64,000 nucleotides of DNA. It comes from Lycium barbarum (taxonomy: Eukaryota > Streptophyta > Magnoliopsida > Solanales > Solanaceae). The notes under the pieces were generated by a model that saw only the letters and a list, made by a program, of their open reading frames with translations, made no database searches and was not told the DNA's origin. Positions 1-12,371 of this stretch are shown in pieces. The stretch covers positions 43,934,938 to 43,998,937 of the forward strand of contig NC_083337.1 in NCBI RefSeq assembly GCF_019175385.1, given 5' to 3'. The stretch's first letter is position 1, and each line of letters begins with the position of its first letter. The translations under genes were made by a program, and so were the position numbers.

Positions 1-590
1 CTTGTAAGAAGATACATGTATGTTGTGGAATGGTCTAGAGTTGAGAAATGACCAGAAAAATAACCCAAAGGGTTTTTTTTACTTTGCGAAGGCCGGTTCC
101 ACCGACCTAGAAATTAACCCTGCGCGTTCGCGCTGGGTTGGCGCGTTCCTGCAGACCAAATCTCTGGCCTGCCAGCCAGACTTGTAACATCCATAACTCT
201 TTACTCCGACCCGTATCGACGAGCGGTTTAAACCTTTATATCTATGGTCCATTAAATTTTTCCTCGTACTCCGCCACCAACTTCGAGAACTTATCCATTA
301 ACCCCGTCATTTATATGAATAGTGATCCATTTGATATTTAGCTCTTCCTTCCTTTTTACCCCTATGAGCTCTACTCTCTATATCCTAGTTGGTTAATAGT
401 TGTATTTGGAGCTCTTCTGCTGAAATGTTACCCCATCTCTTGTCTGCATACCGTTCGATTGTGCCGATACTGATCGATTCTGCTCAACTAGTTAATATTT
501 TCCTCAACTCCTTTTGGATTTTCTTGTGCTGGACCTCTGGCATTCCCAGTCTTACTACAGTAGTATTCGATGATCCTTTACAGTAGAGCG
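1..590 (-). repeat. Partial LTR of the E family, cut by the window edge
   Basis: This stretch resembles part of the full E-family LTR at 6776-9190, read in the same reverse orientation. Shared landmarks are a CCGACCTA block (103-110), a GCGCGTTCGCGC inverted repeat (122-133), and a CATAACTCT...GTATCGACG block near 190-222 that matches the LTR around 8850-8880. The copy is strongly diverged and the expected end (GGTGTAACA) is not recognisable near 590, so the right limit is approximate. It may be the 3' LTR of the same element as 6776-9190, or a separate older copy. Confidence 0.5.
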
Positions 591-3500
591 CGCCTTAATT
601 TCTGATGATTAATCTTTCTTGGATTCCTTGGTTTCTTTATATAAGCAATGACATGATTCTTTCTTAACATATACAGTTCTTTATCATGCAACTACTAGCT
701 CATCGTCCCTACGTACATATAGACTCTATATTCATAGCTTCACAATTTCTTTGGTATCTCTTGATTACTGTTGTTTTACCACCAATGGGTGTATTCTGGA
801 CCCCTTCTCTTATGACTAAAATTTATGCTCGTACTCACGGTCATCCCTTTTCTTTATCACCTATCTATCTACCAGTTCTTCATATTTTATCATCCTTCAT
901 TATATCTTAGACTTATGTTGTTTACATCTTTAGATGCTCATTTACCCGGTGCTTACCACATACCTTTATCCACTCTCCATCCCACCTTCCTCCTTATTCC
1001 CTTTTCGTGTGTCAGAGATTCTTACTCCTTGGTTCTTTATGTATCCCTATTACGCTTCACAGATATTCCATGCTATCACCTTCTTGTAGTTTAACTTATT
1101 CTCCCCCCTATAAGGATAACCTCAGAGACTGGCACTATAGTATCCTTTGATTTCCTGTAGCAACTGAATCGATCCTTACGGTATTTTATCTTCCAGTTAA
1201 TTTAACATTGAGACTCCCTTGCACCATACTGCTTTACTTAATTCTTTCTCTTTTAATAAGGCTTCTTATGTTCGGTCTGGGCTATCGGTAATTCTTGTGC
1301 TTACATCAAGAATATCTTGAACCTCTTTTTCAGTGATCCTCTTTTCTCATTTTATCCTTGAAATTGCTAATCCTTAGTTCGACTTATAAATTATGGATAA
1401 GTTTGGAAATATATCGAAATGTGAACCAGGTTCCTTATTATGCTGTGAACTCAAATTGTTTCACTCTTTCCTTTATCTACTGTTTGCAATCAACTTGATA
1501 TTTGGTAGAACTATTATTTTGCTTATCCCATGACATTTTACTGCCACTAAATTTGTCCCAACCAGACGCGTCATCCTTTTTATTATGTCCTTTAAAATTC
1601 TCCTTGGACCCTTGGTCTTCACCTGATCCTTTCCTGATAAATATTTCCTATAATCTGGCATACTCTATTTGTTTTTTGAGTTTATCAGTCGCACAGATTT
1701 TTGAAGTCCTTAAATACTCATTTCCTCCGTTTTCTTTTCATGATGGAAGATATGTTCCCTTTCATATACGGACGTTATCTTTTAACCCGCCAAATCTGAT
1801 TTCTTCTTTTAATTCTATTGTAATCGATGTACTATCACATCTATTTTCCACGACCTGCCCTTTCATTTGCCCAGCTCACACTGTTTTGTAGTCTCCCTTT
1901 ACTAGGTGGTTGTACCCTAGTCAGGCGTCATGGTTATTCCAATATGTTGTCGATCCTTGTCCCCTTCTTAACTTTCCTTCAATGCCATAACTTGTTCATA
2001 TTTATACATATCCCTCATATATTCAACCTATTTCCTTTATGATCGAAGTTCTGTACTCCTTATCAAGACTCTTATCCCCTATTATCGATGTTTTGTCTCT
2101 TGACCAGACTTGTTAGCCTATTAACCTTCCTCTTGTCCTTAGTGGTTACACAACTTTCTTTAACCAATTCATCAGTCGACCTTTCTTACTTTCGGCCTTA
2201 GGGTCTTTCTTTACTTCCCTTGCTCACATAGTGCTCTTCCCCACTTTCCATTCTATAACATTGGCCCTGGAATTTCGTAGAATATTCTATTAGAAATATG
2301 AATCCTTTCTATTCCTAAGATCGTCCTTTAAGAGGGGGAGTGGGGGGGGGGGGGGGGCTTCTACTTTCTAAATGAACGTGTTGATATGGCTTCACATTCA
2401 TCCTCTCGGATGTACCTTAAGAGTCAGAAATCCCTTGACACCTTTCATAAAATTCGATTATTCCCTCTCAGGTTATATCCATACCCATCGTTATTATACT
2501 GCAATCCTGTTTGTCAAGATCTGTTTCCGGAACTTCCGTATTCGTCTTTTGTTCGATGTTGCCATACTCTATCCTTTCCGCGTACTTACTTTAGAGATTC
2601 ATCCGAATGGCTCTTCGCCTCTACCGTCATCCTAAACCTTTTCTCGAAAACTTTACTTGACCCTTACTAGCAACATACATCCCTTGCTTACACTTCTTTT
2701 CTTCTCATGACATCATAATCTCTTACTCTTATATACACACTTTCTTCTTTTCCCTGATATTATTGCATCATGATTATCCAACCCAATATTTGGAGAAACA
2801 ATATCAATCTGCCTTGTAGTACTTACTACCTTAACTTCAATACCCCGTTCAAACAATGCCTTTAGTATATCATAAAATCGATCATAAGGGCGCGCATACT
2901 GGTTAATGTGACCACACATGAGTTATCGTTTATATCATTTACTAATACCTCACTTACGAAGTACGCCCAAAGCTATTTAAAATCGTCCTGAATCAGTAGC
3001 TTTAATACATCTTATGTCTTTTTGCCTAGCTAGCCCGACTCATATCTCACAATCATTTAAAGTTTCAATCGTAAGGCTCATATGCTCCTACTTTCCCTCG
3101 GCTATTCTGGTTTCTCATATTTTCATACGTCTGAATCTATAGGACTTCTTAACTAAGTCCTAATTATGAGCCTCTGACAATATAAACTTAATAAATGGTC
3201 CCCACTCGAATACCTACTCTTCTTATAAGGATCACACCCGTCCCTTTTACTGCTGCATGGTCTTTCGTCACGTGTCTTTTAAAAAAATGATTTGAAGTTC
3301 TAATTGGAAACCCAAATAAAACTCCGTAATGCATTTTCTCAAGGTTAGAAAAGTCCTTTATTCTCCTAGTTAGATAAATGCTGTCGTAACCTTGGAACTT
3401 CCAATATATAGGAAATTTTTCATAACCACAAGTCAACATACGCGACTGCTTTTCATTCCCAGTCCCGAGGTTCCTAATGGTAGCAGAAACGTCTTAGTCG

Positions 3501-3600
3501 CAATTACCTATATATACTTTAGTTATCGGTTCCTTTAGAATTCCCATTCGTCAACTAATTAAATGATATCCTGTAATAATAGCACATAACATAAGGAATT
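591..3600. other. Pyrimidine-rich stretch with no gene found
   Basis: The plus strand is rich in T and C and carries stops in all frames. The longest ORFs are under 130 codons and show no domain that I recognise. It lies between the E-type LTR piece on the left and the E leader ORF on the right, so it may be the decayed interior of E. I saw no protease, reverse transcriptase or integrase motif on either strand. Confidence 0.45.
2342..2357 (+). repeat. Run of 16 G
   Basis: An uninterrupted G16 run preceded by TTTAAGAGGGGGAGT. The prefix resembles the polypurine tracts of the elements further right (TTCTTAAGGGGGGGAG), but no LTR start (TG) follows. It may be a polypurine tract that expanded by slippage, or a chance run. 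Confidence 0.6.
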
Positions 3601-3949
3601 TCAATAAAAGACCCATATACCTGTAGCTTGCCTGTCCTGGTCATGGTCTTGGGGACTGTAAAGTGAAATATCCCTTTTATCATCCTCCCACCATCTACTC
3701 ATCTGACCATCCTCATCTTCCCCATCAGAGTCCGAAGGATACAAATACTCTGGCAGCTCTTGATAGACTGAAGGCCAAGATAGAGGGTTAGGAGTACTCC
3801 GTAACACTTGCGCTTGTGGCTGCTCTGACGTAATGCTCAATCATAGAAGAAACTAGAGGGGCCAAATCTGGTGCAGACTCGGGAGCCTCCTGGTCCAGTG
3901 GTGTCTCACACGAACTCTCAGAAAGGTCCGTCTCATAGCTATCCTCTGA

Positions 3950-3954
3950 TGGAT
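3950..3954. repeat. Target site duplication TGGAT (left copy)
   Basis: TGGAT directly precedes the solo LTR and is repeated at 6380-6384, as expected for a 5-bp Ty3/Gypsy integration footprint. Confidence 0.85.
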
Positions 3955-6379
3955 TGTCACGACCCGACTAGGGGCCATGACGGGTACCCGGGGCTAACCA
4001 CCGAGCACTGCTCATACCATTACCTATCGTACTCATCAAGCATTCATTTATTAATCTTATACTCAAATCATAGGAAAACCATTTTTCACTTGGAACATAA
4101 TTACATTTATATACATAAGCCCTTCGGCTATCAAAATAATATACATACAATAAGGACATCGTGAGACCATACTAGCCACACATACGTATCTACGAGCCTC
4201 TACTAGAGTATTAGACATATGGACGGGATAGGACCCCGTCATGCCCAAAACATATATATACACAAAAGGATAAGTCAATGGCACCTCCGGAACAATGGAG
4301 TGCCCTCAAGTAAGCTAATAACTCCTACGAGTCTGGATCACCTCCCTGTCTACCTATGGGCTTGAACACAGCGTCCAAAGAAAAGGACGTCAGTACGAAC
4401 ATTGTACTGAGTATGTAAGGCATCAACAATAATAGTACATCAATGAAATAAGGAAGCATCAAATGAGGAGCAACCTGTAACTGACTATCAATTATAAAAG
4501 AAATAATGCATGCTGGCTTACTCCATAATCCTCATCATATCATGTATGCATATATGTATAAACTGCCTGACCATATAGGTACGGTGTGATAATCATTAGC
4601 CCGCGTCCGGGGTACCATATCATGCCGCCCACTAGTGGTGTCTACCCATGCCATCTAGACATGGTGTATAGGTTACCCGCTTTACGGTGTCTGCCCGGCC
4701 ATATAGGCGCGGTGTAATATCATCATCATGTACTCGTCATATTGCATGCATAGAACTCAAAGACAACTATACTTTATCGGGGCGACATAAGGTCGTGAAC
4801 CCCCGATTCCATTATGGAGCATTCATAAGCATTCTGCCTCACCTTGAAGGAATTAGCATATAAGGTGAGTGTATACAATAAACAACATCAATGGATTGTA
4901 ATTAACATCATTAGCTTTGTGGAAACATCATATCGTGAACCCTAGAATCTTTGGACTTAAGTTCATCATCATCGTGTTCATAATATCTCTTATCTTTAAC
5001 TCATATGGCTATTCATGAACATAGACTCTTAGTTTTCCGGAATGTAGGAAATTCATAGAGAAGGAGGGAAAATCATGCCATAAGATTCATGCCTTAGAAA
5101 GGAAGGACTAGCCTCACATACCTTTTCCTTTAGCTATTCTACCGCTTGATCGTTCTCCTTCAATGCTCACGTCTTTATCTTCAAGGAGTTCGAATTAACA
5201 TTAGCCAAACGATTATAAGAACGTGCTTACTAAAGCTAGAGAAAATTGGGCAGCATTTCCTTTGTTTATACAACTTTCCTCATTTTACATATCAACTTCC
5301 AAACATCCATAACAACATTCACAATATTATAAACAATAATCATCATTCATCTACATTATCCACATCTCACAATTTCATTTCAATTCCTCCATAATCATGG
5401 TCATAGTTCACTATTGCGTTTTCTCACATATAATACTTATCCCATGTTCTACATGTCACTTATAGCATACTTATAATCACAACATATCAATATTCATGAC
5501 TCCTTCCAAACTACTACTCAAAATGTCACTATTCCCACATTCATGACCCATTTTCTATATCCTTCTACAACCCAAGTGTTTCAACTTCTCAATACCTTAA
5601 ACAAAATGGAAATACCATAAAACTCACCTTAGATAATGGAAGAATAAGCCTTGAGTGGAAATACTCTTCTTGCACGAAAACCCTAGTTCACTTCCATTGG
5701 AATTTCTTGGCTTAGAATAAGCCTTGAGTGGAAATACTCTTCTTACACTTGATTTTGTTGGTTTGATGATCATAGATTTCTCTTGGGTTCTTGTGGATGA
5801 AGAGTGGAGAGGTTCTAGAGAATTCTTAAAGTGTGAAGAGGAGAAATGAAATAAATTGGATGGGGTTGGGTCCTTATATCATTTCTTAAAAATCTGTCCC
5901 GACACCAATCTACGGACTAACATACAGTCCATATCTTTTCTACTGGCCGTATGTATGGCCGTAGATTTGGTCCAGTGAAAGACCCATTCTGGGCAGAACA
6001 TACGGCCTAACATACGACCAGTATGTTGGGTCGTATAATGCCTAGCTTTCCGAAGTTCATTCTCGTCGACTCGTTTGACCTCCAATTCTCATGGAACCTT
6101 CTTGACACTTGTTTAACACCTTATTACCAATCTAAGGGACATTATAACTCTTCTCCAAAACATCATTAAGCCATCATTAATTCGATACTCGTAAATCCTG
6201 CCCGACACGCAACATATCCCTTGCTTTCCTTGACAACTTTCTTCCCTTACCTCAAATGTCTTTGAAATCTCGATTAGGGATCATCAAAGGCTATTTCTTA
6301 CTTATCAAAACATAGTATACGTCGTGCCCTTCGTTAGTCTATTCACTGTACGTTAACGGGAAATTTTCGAGGTGTAACA
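3955..6379 (-). mobile_element. Solo LTR, B/D-related family
   Basis: This 2,425-bp LTR lies in reverse orientation. It starts TGTCACGACCCGAC and ends GAGGTGTAACA, with TG...CA ends and a perfect 5-bp duplication TGGAT on both sides. Its promoter-side end is very close to that of the D LTR (43951 onward: TGTTACACCTCGAAAATTT). No internal region is attached, so it is the product of LTR-LTR recombination. It carries a TACGG/CCGTA-type palindrome cluster at about 5895-6045, degenerate repeats at about 4565-4725 and the two-hairpin module at 4372-4410. Confidence 0.9.
4372..4410 (-). other. Two-hairpin LTR module (solo LTR 3955-6379)
   Basis: Stem 1 pairs TCAGTAC (4390-4396) with GTACTGA (4404-4410) across a 7-nt loop. 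Stem 2 pairs CGTCC (4372-4376) with GGACG (4385-4389). GTATGTAAGGCAT follows at 4411-4423. Confidence 0.7.
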
Positions 6380-6384
6380 TGGAT
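6380..6384. repeat. Target site duplication TGGAT (right copy)
   Basis: Matches 3950-3954 and closes the solo LTR insertion. Confidence 0.85.
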
Positions 6385-6759
6385 CCTCCTCCATAGATGT
6401 CACAGGCTCTGGGGAGTCGTCTCAATCATATCCTCAGAAGGATCTGTCTCAATGGATGTAACTAAGACTCCTTCTAATCTTCCCTGGTTCCCGTGGTCCA
6501 GAGTCCACCTAGAGGGCCTTCCTTGCGCCCTACTATCAGAAGCCAACCTCTTCATCTATATCAATCTACACTTACCTACAGGAAAAGAGGATTAGAAACG
6601 ATCTTTCCTAGACTCTGTCTCTATCGCACGATCTAAGATAGAAAGAAAGGTTAATGATTCCTAAATACCCCGCAGCCTCCTGTTTATCAGTGTGGCGCAC
6701 TTCACACTCATAAACAAGACTCTACTGGACATGGTCTGTACACAACCCTAGGACGAACT

Positions 6760-6771
6760 GCTCTGATACCA
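6760..6771 (-). other. Primer-binding site of element E (initiator tRNA-Met)
   Basis: GCTCTGATACCA on the plus strand is TGGTATCAGAGC on the minus strand, the complement of the 3' end of plant initiator tRNA-Met. It lies 4 bp from the LTR edge at 6776. This fixes the orientation of E as minus and makes 6776-9190 its 5' LTR. Confidence 0.9.
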
Positions 6772-7270
6772 CTTTTGTCACGACCCAAACTGATGAGTCA
6801 TGACGAGTGCTGACCACTACTGACCATGCACCCCTAAACGCGTACTTCCATCTCACTGAGCAACCTGGTGGCCTATAAATAACAGAACTATACCATCTTC
6901 TGTAAGATTAATATAATAGACTCTGCATCGAAAACTCACAACCCACGCATGTATATATATATAAACATACGTGCCAAGGATAACAGTGCCAGCCGACTCG
7001 GCCGCGACATATGTTGTACACAAAAATGAAAGCTGACAAGGCTACACAATATCTCAACTATATACAACTGTCTACAAACCTCTATGAATCACCAACTATA
7101 GAAAAGACATGACAAGGCCCCGTCATACCCATACATGCACATGTCAAAATACCATACCAAGAAAGACTGCAGCTCCGGATCAAATGGAGCGCACTGACTA
7201 CGACTGAGTGGAAGACCTACTGAGCTGGATCACCGGTCTGGCTACCTGAACCTGCGAGCATGAACGCAGT

Positions 7271-7308
7271 GTCCCCAAGAAAGGACGTCAGTATGAACAG
7301 TGTACTGA
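7271..7308 (-). other. Two-hairpin LTR module (E)
   Basis: Stem 1 is TCAGTAT (7288-7294) with GTACTGA (7302-7308); the loop-closing pair is lost. Stem 2 is GTCC (7271-7274) with GGAC (7283-7286). Confidence 0.6.
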
Positions 7309-8676
7309 GTATGTAAGGCATGAGTAACAACGTGATAAGAGATATAGAACATGACATGAGATAAAGTGATAACCTGTACATTTGATTGTCTCGTAAGGCA
7401 GAAACCATGCATGCTTAGCTTTTAAAGAAAACATTTTTCATACATGTATATATAACATAATAGTGCTGCGAAACGTTCAGCCCGATCCATAAATATATTA
7501 TACTGTTGCGGAGCATGCAGCCCGATCCATATATCATATCATCGTTATATACATTGCCACAGAACGAACGACCCGATCCATTTAACCATATATCCCGTGT
7601 CCAGGACGATATCATAATATACTAACTGATCAGGTGGTTATGCATACATAATTCCTCACTCTTTTTCCCATATCCCATATATATACATATATAATATAAG
7701 TAGCATTCATGAGAGCCCAAATAAAAGTTACCACTTTATCGGAGTGACGTAAGGTCGGTAACCTTTGATTTATTTTATGGAACAATCATCATCGCTATAT
7801 CTCACCTTGAAGGAACAATTATTATAAGCTGAGATCAACAACAATGAATAACATCAAGAAAGTCATGAAATAAACTCAATAATCTCATAATAGCATCAAA
7901 ACCATAAGCTTTGGAATCTCCAAAATGGAATCATCATCATGATCATTATCATCATGGAACATACTTATCTTTAGCATCATAAGAAACTCTAAGAATTATG
8001 AACTTCTAGCTTTTTGGGAACAAGGATGTTATGGAAAACTTGTATGGAATCATGACAAAGGAATCATGCCTTTCGAAAGAAAGAGACGACCTTAACATAC
8101 CTTTTTGGTCTCCTACTACTTAACACTTATCCTCCCAAGCTCGTAAATCTAAATTCAAGAGAATTCATACTATTGTTAGGCTTATCGATATATGCTTATC
8201 TAAAGCCTTTAAATTAAACTCCTTTAGAATCTGCCAAAATTCGGACAGCATCTCCCCTGTTTACATCCCTAGCCCGAAATCACAATACCAACAACCAACA
8301 CAACAACAACACTAACACCAAAAACATCATAATCAATACTAAAATATTCCATAAAACATCCCACACGATGTTTATCCAATTTCTCAACCAACAAATTCTT
8401 TATACGATCATTTAATAGCTCTACCTCCGCAAATAGACCTAAATCAATATCAATAAGGAAAGATTCACACCTTGCTTTTGCTAGAACCACAATATCTTCA
8501 ATATTCACCTTGAATCCAAGACAAGATTAACCGTAATACGATACCATAATCGAAACTAAATCCCGAGATTACACTTGATTCGCGCTAAAATTTTATGGGC
8601 GGAAGTTTGGAGAAAGTTCCAGAAAGTTTGGGGTAGTTTCTAGAATGTTTGGATGAAAAATAAGGGGGTAAGCCCC

Positions 8677-8684
8677 CTTTTATA
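8677..8684 (-). promoter_or_regulatory. TATA-like box in the E LTR
   Basis: CTTTTATA on the plus strand is TATAAAAG on the minus strand. It is followed in the transcribed direction by a G-rich run and lies immediately downstream of the palindromic cassette at 8725-8815. This is a candidate core promoter by sequence only. Confidence 0.5.
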
Positions 8685-8724
8685 TTGTTCTAGAGTCGGT
8701 TGGCACCGACCTAAAATTTGGTCA

Positions 8725-8815
8725 GCGCGTTCGCGCCGCCTTGGGGCTCGTTCACGCTGAGTTATCCCTTGCTTCTCTACGCGTTCGCGCTACCTGCAGG
8801 CGCATTCACGTAGAG
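8725..8815 (-). repeat. GCGCG/CGCGC palindrome cassette in the E LTR
   Basis: GCGCGTTCGCGC at 8725-8736 and CGCGTTCGCG at 8780-8789 are inverted repeats with a TT centre. Degraded versions (CTCGTTCACG, GCGCATTCACG) lie between and after them. The left LTR piece has the same palindrome at 122-133. Confidence 0.6.
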
Positions 8816-9190
8816 TTAATCTCTACTCTGGCAGCTTATCTTAAAATGCTCATAACGTTTGATTCCGATGTCGGATCGACGCGCGGTTTGTTGTGTTGGA
8901 AAAGACTTCCCGAACTTCAATTAAGGATTTTGTTTCAGTTCACAGCTCCTGATATACTAGGATATATACCTCTCTAAATTTGACCCAAATTTTCTGTCTA
9001 AAATTCTGCCAACTTTTTCCAAATTTTCGGCAAACTTATTTTCTTCGATTTTCTTGATCCTGGAACCTTTAGACACTTACTTAACACTTGTTAAGAGTAT
9101 TCCTTAACCTTATAAGGGTTCCATGACCCCTTCGAGCCTACATTAGTTTACTCACAACGCAAATAACGCAAAAAATTTTGAGGTGTAAGA

Positions 9191-9636
9191 TGTTGGGACA
9201 TAATGAATTTATATTGGGGAACATGTGGGATGTGATGAAGGCTTCTCATCTAAAGTTTTACCCGAGGCATGGGCTGCAGCACCACTATTGTATAGTCCAG
9301 CTTTAAAACTGTTTAAAGTTGTACCACTGAGTGCGAGTGGTATATTCAGAACAGATCTCAGACTAGGTCTCTTGTCGATTCCCCATCAGTTTGTCAATTA
9401 TCAAAACATAGGACCATAGGGTACACCTTATCAGAAGTCTTATCAGAATGAGTTTTGGTGGAAATAGTTGTTTTAAAATCATGACGAATAGTGAGGTGCG
9501 TAGGATTTGAAAGAATTGGCTAAGTTTTACGCTAGGCTTGACTTTTAGCAAGATTGCGTGCAGATCCGTCATGAATTTGGGAAAACTTAAAAGATGAAAG
9601 TTGTAGCTTTTTGAAATACTTTTCCAGCTATATAAG
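9191..9636. other. Unassigned stretch
   Basis: No ORF with a recognisable domain. The block AAAGATGAAAGTTGTAGCTTTTTGAAATACTTTTCC near 9590-9625 looks like material common in plant gypsy LTRs, so it may be a decayed LTR piece. Nothing else is supportable. Confidence 0.4.
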
Positions 9637-9849
9637 TGTCATGCCCCAAAGCTGGGGAGGCATGGCCGGCACCCGGTGCCTTACTTGGCCTCGAGCATAC
9701 CACTCTATGAGCTATAAACTTTGAAAGGTAATCCCCAACTTAAGCCAACAAGGCCTACCTGCAAGCGAACAATACCAATCTTGGTCGACAAGGTCGTACT
9801 CTGAATCATCCGTGAATAATATCTATCTCTTCTGACGGGTACACACCCC

Positions 9850-9855
<6 letters not shown>

Positions 9856-9925
<70 letters not shown>
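9856..9925. repeat. (TA)n microsatellite
   Basis: About 35 TA units without interruption inside the LTR-like fragment. Similar AT runs occur inside the B and D LTRs. Confidence 0.9.
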
Positions 9926-9929
<4 letters not shown>

Positions 9930-10430
9930 CTGGAGGCCTAAAAGGCCACCATGATCGTCTACAACTAGTAATACTAAAATGAACGTGTACAAGGGCCTGC
10001 AAGGCCTGCTATGCTGACATACGAGACATACATGACTTGTCTACAAGCCTCTAAAGATAACAAAATTGTACTGTGGTCGGGATAGGGCCCCGGCCTACCC
10101 ATCATGTCTACATATACACAAAAGACTCCAATATCTGGACCTGGTAGCTCCGAGTGAAATGGAACTTACCAATCAAGCTGAGGGTAGGTTTGTCTGGCTG
10201 TCTATCAGGACCTAAAGGCATGAAATGCATCACCCCAAGCAAAAGGGACATCTGTACAAAATAATGGATCGAGTAAGTAAGGCAACTGAATAACTGTAAG
10301 CTGAAACTGAACTGACATACATACTATATTGAAAGTTAAGACAACTCTGAGATGCACCTACCTGTTTCGACTCAACACATAAGGATGTAATAATATAGCT
10401 AGCTGGACACATATAGGGCTTGGTGTATCT

Positions 10431-10622
10431 CTCATCAGCTAATAAGCGGGGCATCAAGATATCTCACTAGCCATTAGACCGGGTATCAATATCTCTCATA
10501 AGACAATAGGCTAGGAATCAATATCACTCACTAGCTAATAGACTAGGCATCAATATCTTGCACTAGCCGATAGGCTATGCATCAATATGTCTCACTAGAC
10601 AATAGGCTAGGCATCAATATCT
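10431..10622. repeat. 32-bp minisatellite, six units
   Basis: Six consecutive units at 10431, 10463, 10495, 10527, 10559 and 10591 share the frame CTCACTAGnnAATAGGCTAGG plus CATCAATATCT, with scattered substitutions and no length change. It lies on the promoter side of the degenerate hairpin region, like the minisatellites of the other LTR families here. Confidence 0.85.
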
Positions 10623-12371
10623 TTGTATAGATCTATATATCATGTATATAGTGGAGGTGTATAATAGTATACATGTAGTCTCTCAATCCCTCTATCAACA
10701 TGGAATAAGTATAAAGTAAATGAACTTACTCAACAAGACGAAATAGAAGATACGGGAAGTGAAACACTCATGACTATAAGGACTCCACAATACATGCTTG
10801 TCTTATACGATTTGTCTAACTCTCTTGTTACGGATTCATGCCAATGAAAGAGCAAAAATATGAACCATGTACACAGACACATCAGACACTAACTGAACTA
10901 AGGAAATAAAATGAATGCAAAAATAAGTGTCAATGATGATGAAAGAGGAATGATAAGAGTTGATCTAACGAAAGTTTAGAGTACAAAGCAATGATGTAAT
11001 GAACTATGAGAAAGAGATATGATTGTTGGAACAGGTCCATAAACATGTTCCATTACACAGCAGCAGAGACAAATACAGGAACATGAACACAAATGGTACA
11101 AATATGTGATATAAAGAAATAAGACTCAGACATACAGGAGCAAAGGAGATGCAACTTTCAGTGCACATGTTACTGGAATAGGTCAAAATACATGTACCAG
11201 ATATAGACATGCATAGTCTAAGAGGAGAGAATGAAGTGGAATGGTCACATAGATGTTCAGTATATATCATGAAAGGATTTATGAACATAACAACAGAACA
11301 AGGCAGCAAAGGGAGAAGGATGAAGAGATAAGATGACTCAGTGGAAGAAGTAGTTCAATGAAGAGATAGAACAAGTGTACAAAACATATTCTACACAAAG
11401 ACGTCATTGAGTACCTTGGAGGAATGGTAAAAGATCGTCAGGTGCAGTAGATAAATGACCTATCAGCAGAAGTGAAGTGACTCAAATCAGAAGACAATGT
11501 TCGGAAGGAAAAAATTATTCAACTAAAGAGTTTGCAGACAAAGCATGTGAACTAGGTTAACTGAAGAACCAGGTTTGCAAACATGTTCCATCACAGAACA
11601 AGAACAAAATCAGTAGTCAAAGGGTGAGTCAAGGTAGAAGATATAATTTATTCCAGCAATGAATAAATGCATATGAAGAAGACAAACACAGAGCTACACA
11701 TGATCAATGAAACAAGTCTGACAACATGTTCCATCATCCATATAAAAAGAAGACTCAAGAAGAAGTCAGAAGTATGAACATGAAAGGGATGATGAAATAG
11801 GTATAAGAGCATGTTCCATCTCAGACAGTGCAGAGATTCAGAGGCAGACGAACCAGGTGGATGAAACAGGTAAGTGAACGTGTTCTAGGGCAAGTCCTAT
11901 AATGTCAAGACCGAATCGGAGGGCTATGACGGGCATCCGGAGCTAACCCACCCGGGCACCTCTTGTCATACATTCACATTCATATCTAGGTGAGCCACAT
12001 GGCTTATCAACAAACTCTATGCCTCAATAATACCATTTCCAATGGCTAAAACACTTTTATATCAACGTCAACAACTACGCCCATATACATATACACAAGA
12101 CGAAGAGGCTAACAAAATAATATACCAAAAATATGAGCCGACAAGGGAAAAGACGTCTACTATCCATGATTGTCTACGAGCCTCTAAGAAGAGTAGGAAA
12201 CAAAAAATTATAAGGACGGGACAGGGCCCCGCCATGCCCATATGTATATACACAAAAGAATAGTACCAACAGCTGCAGCTCCGGATCAAATGGAGCTCCT
12301 CCAAGCAATCACTGGATATGCAGCCTAAAGATCAAGTTTATCTCCCTGTCCACCTGCGAGCATGACGAAGT

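Larger units (their letters stand above)
3601..6555 (-). pseudogene. Acidic leader ORF of element E, split by a solo LTR
   Basis: Reading leftward from the primer site at 6760-6771, the first good ATG is at 6555. It opens a frame of about 50 codons (MKRLASDS...) rich in Ser, Glu, Asp and Thr, with an ETDPSED-like motif. The solo LTR at 3955-6379 interrupts the region. Beyond it, 3954-3601 encodes more acidic sequence, including an ETDLSE motif and DSDGEDEDGQM in a 79-residue ORF ending at 3601. There are stops and frame changes, so it is broken. The position is where gag normally starts, but I see no CCHC zinc knuckle and no pol. I do not recognise the protein. It could be the remnant of an accessory or gag-replacing ORF of a non-autonomous element. 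Confidence 0.4.
6776..9190 (-). mobile_element. 5' LTR of element E
   Basis: This 2,415-bp LTR is in reverse orientation, from TGTCACGACCCAAAC to TTTTGAGGTGTAAGA. The last triplet should be ACA and is mutated to AGA. It contains a TATA-like box on the minus strand at 8677-8684 and GCGCG/CGCGC palindromes just upstream of it (8725-8736, 8780-8789). Degenerate repeats built on a CAGCCCGATCCAT-like unit lie at about 7455-7612, with the two-hairpin module at 7271-7308. A matching fragment lies at 46550-47300 and a weaker one at 1-590. Confidence 0.8.
9637..11902 (-). mobile_element. LTR-like fragment of a further gypsy family
   Basis: It starts TGTCATGCCCCAAAGC and has the general layout of the other reverse-oriented LTRs: a GGCCCCG block near 10090, a degenerate two-hairpin region at about 10233-10290 (GCAAAAGGGACATCTGTAC) and a minisatellite at 10431-10622. 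The far end is not seen because element B begins at 11903. From about 10930 onward it is purine-rich with a recurring CATGTTCC word and no gene. The exact extent is uncertain. Confidence 0.55.

Noticed and set aside
591..3600. Possible host gene or endogenous pararetrovirus in the pyrimidine-rich stretch
   Set aside because: No ORF over 130 codons and no coat, movement, RT or other domain motif; composition alone is not evidence.
9225..9419. Short plus-strand ORF (MGCDEGFSSKVLPEAWAAA...) as an exon
   Set aside because: Only 64 codons, no splice context or domain, in sequence between LTR fragments.
10431..10622. Possible CRISPR-like array
   Set aside because: Head-to-tail 32-bp repeats without unique spacers, inside a plant LTR; it is an ordinary minisatellite.
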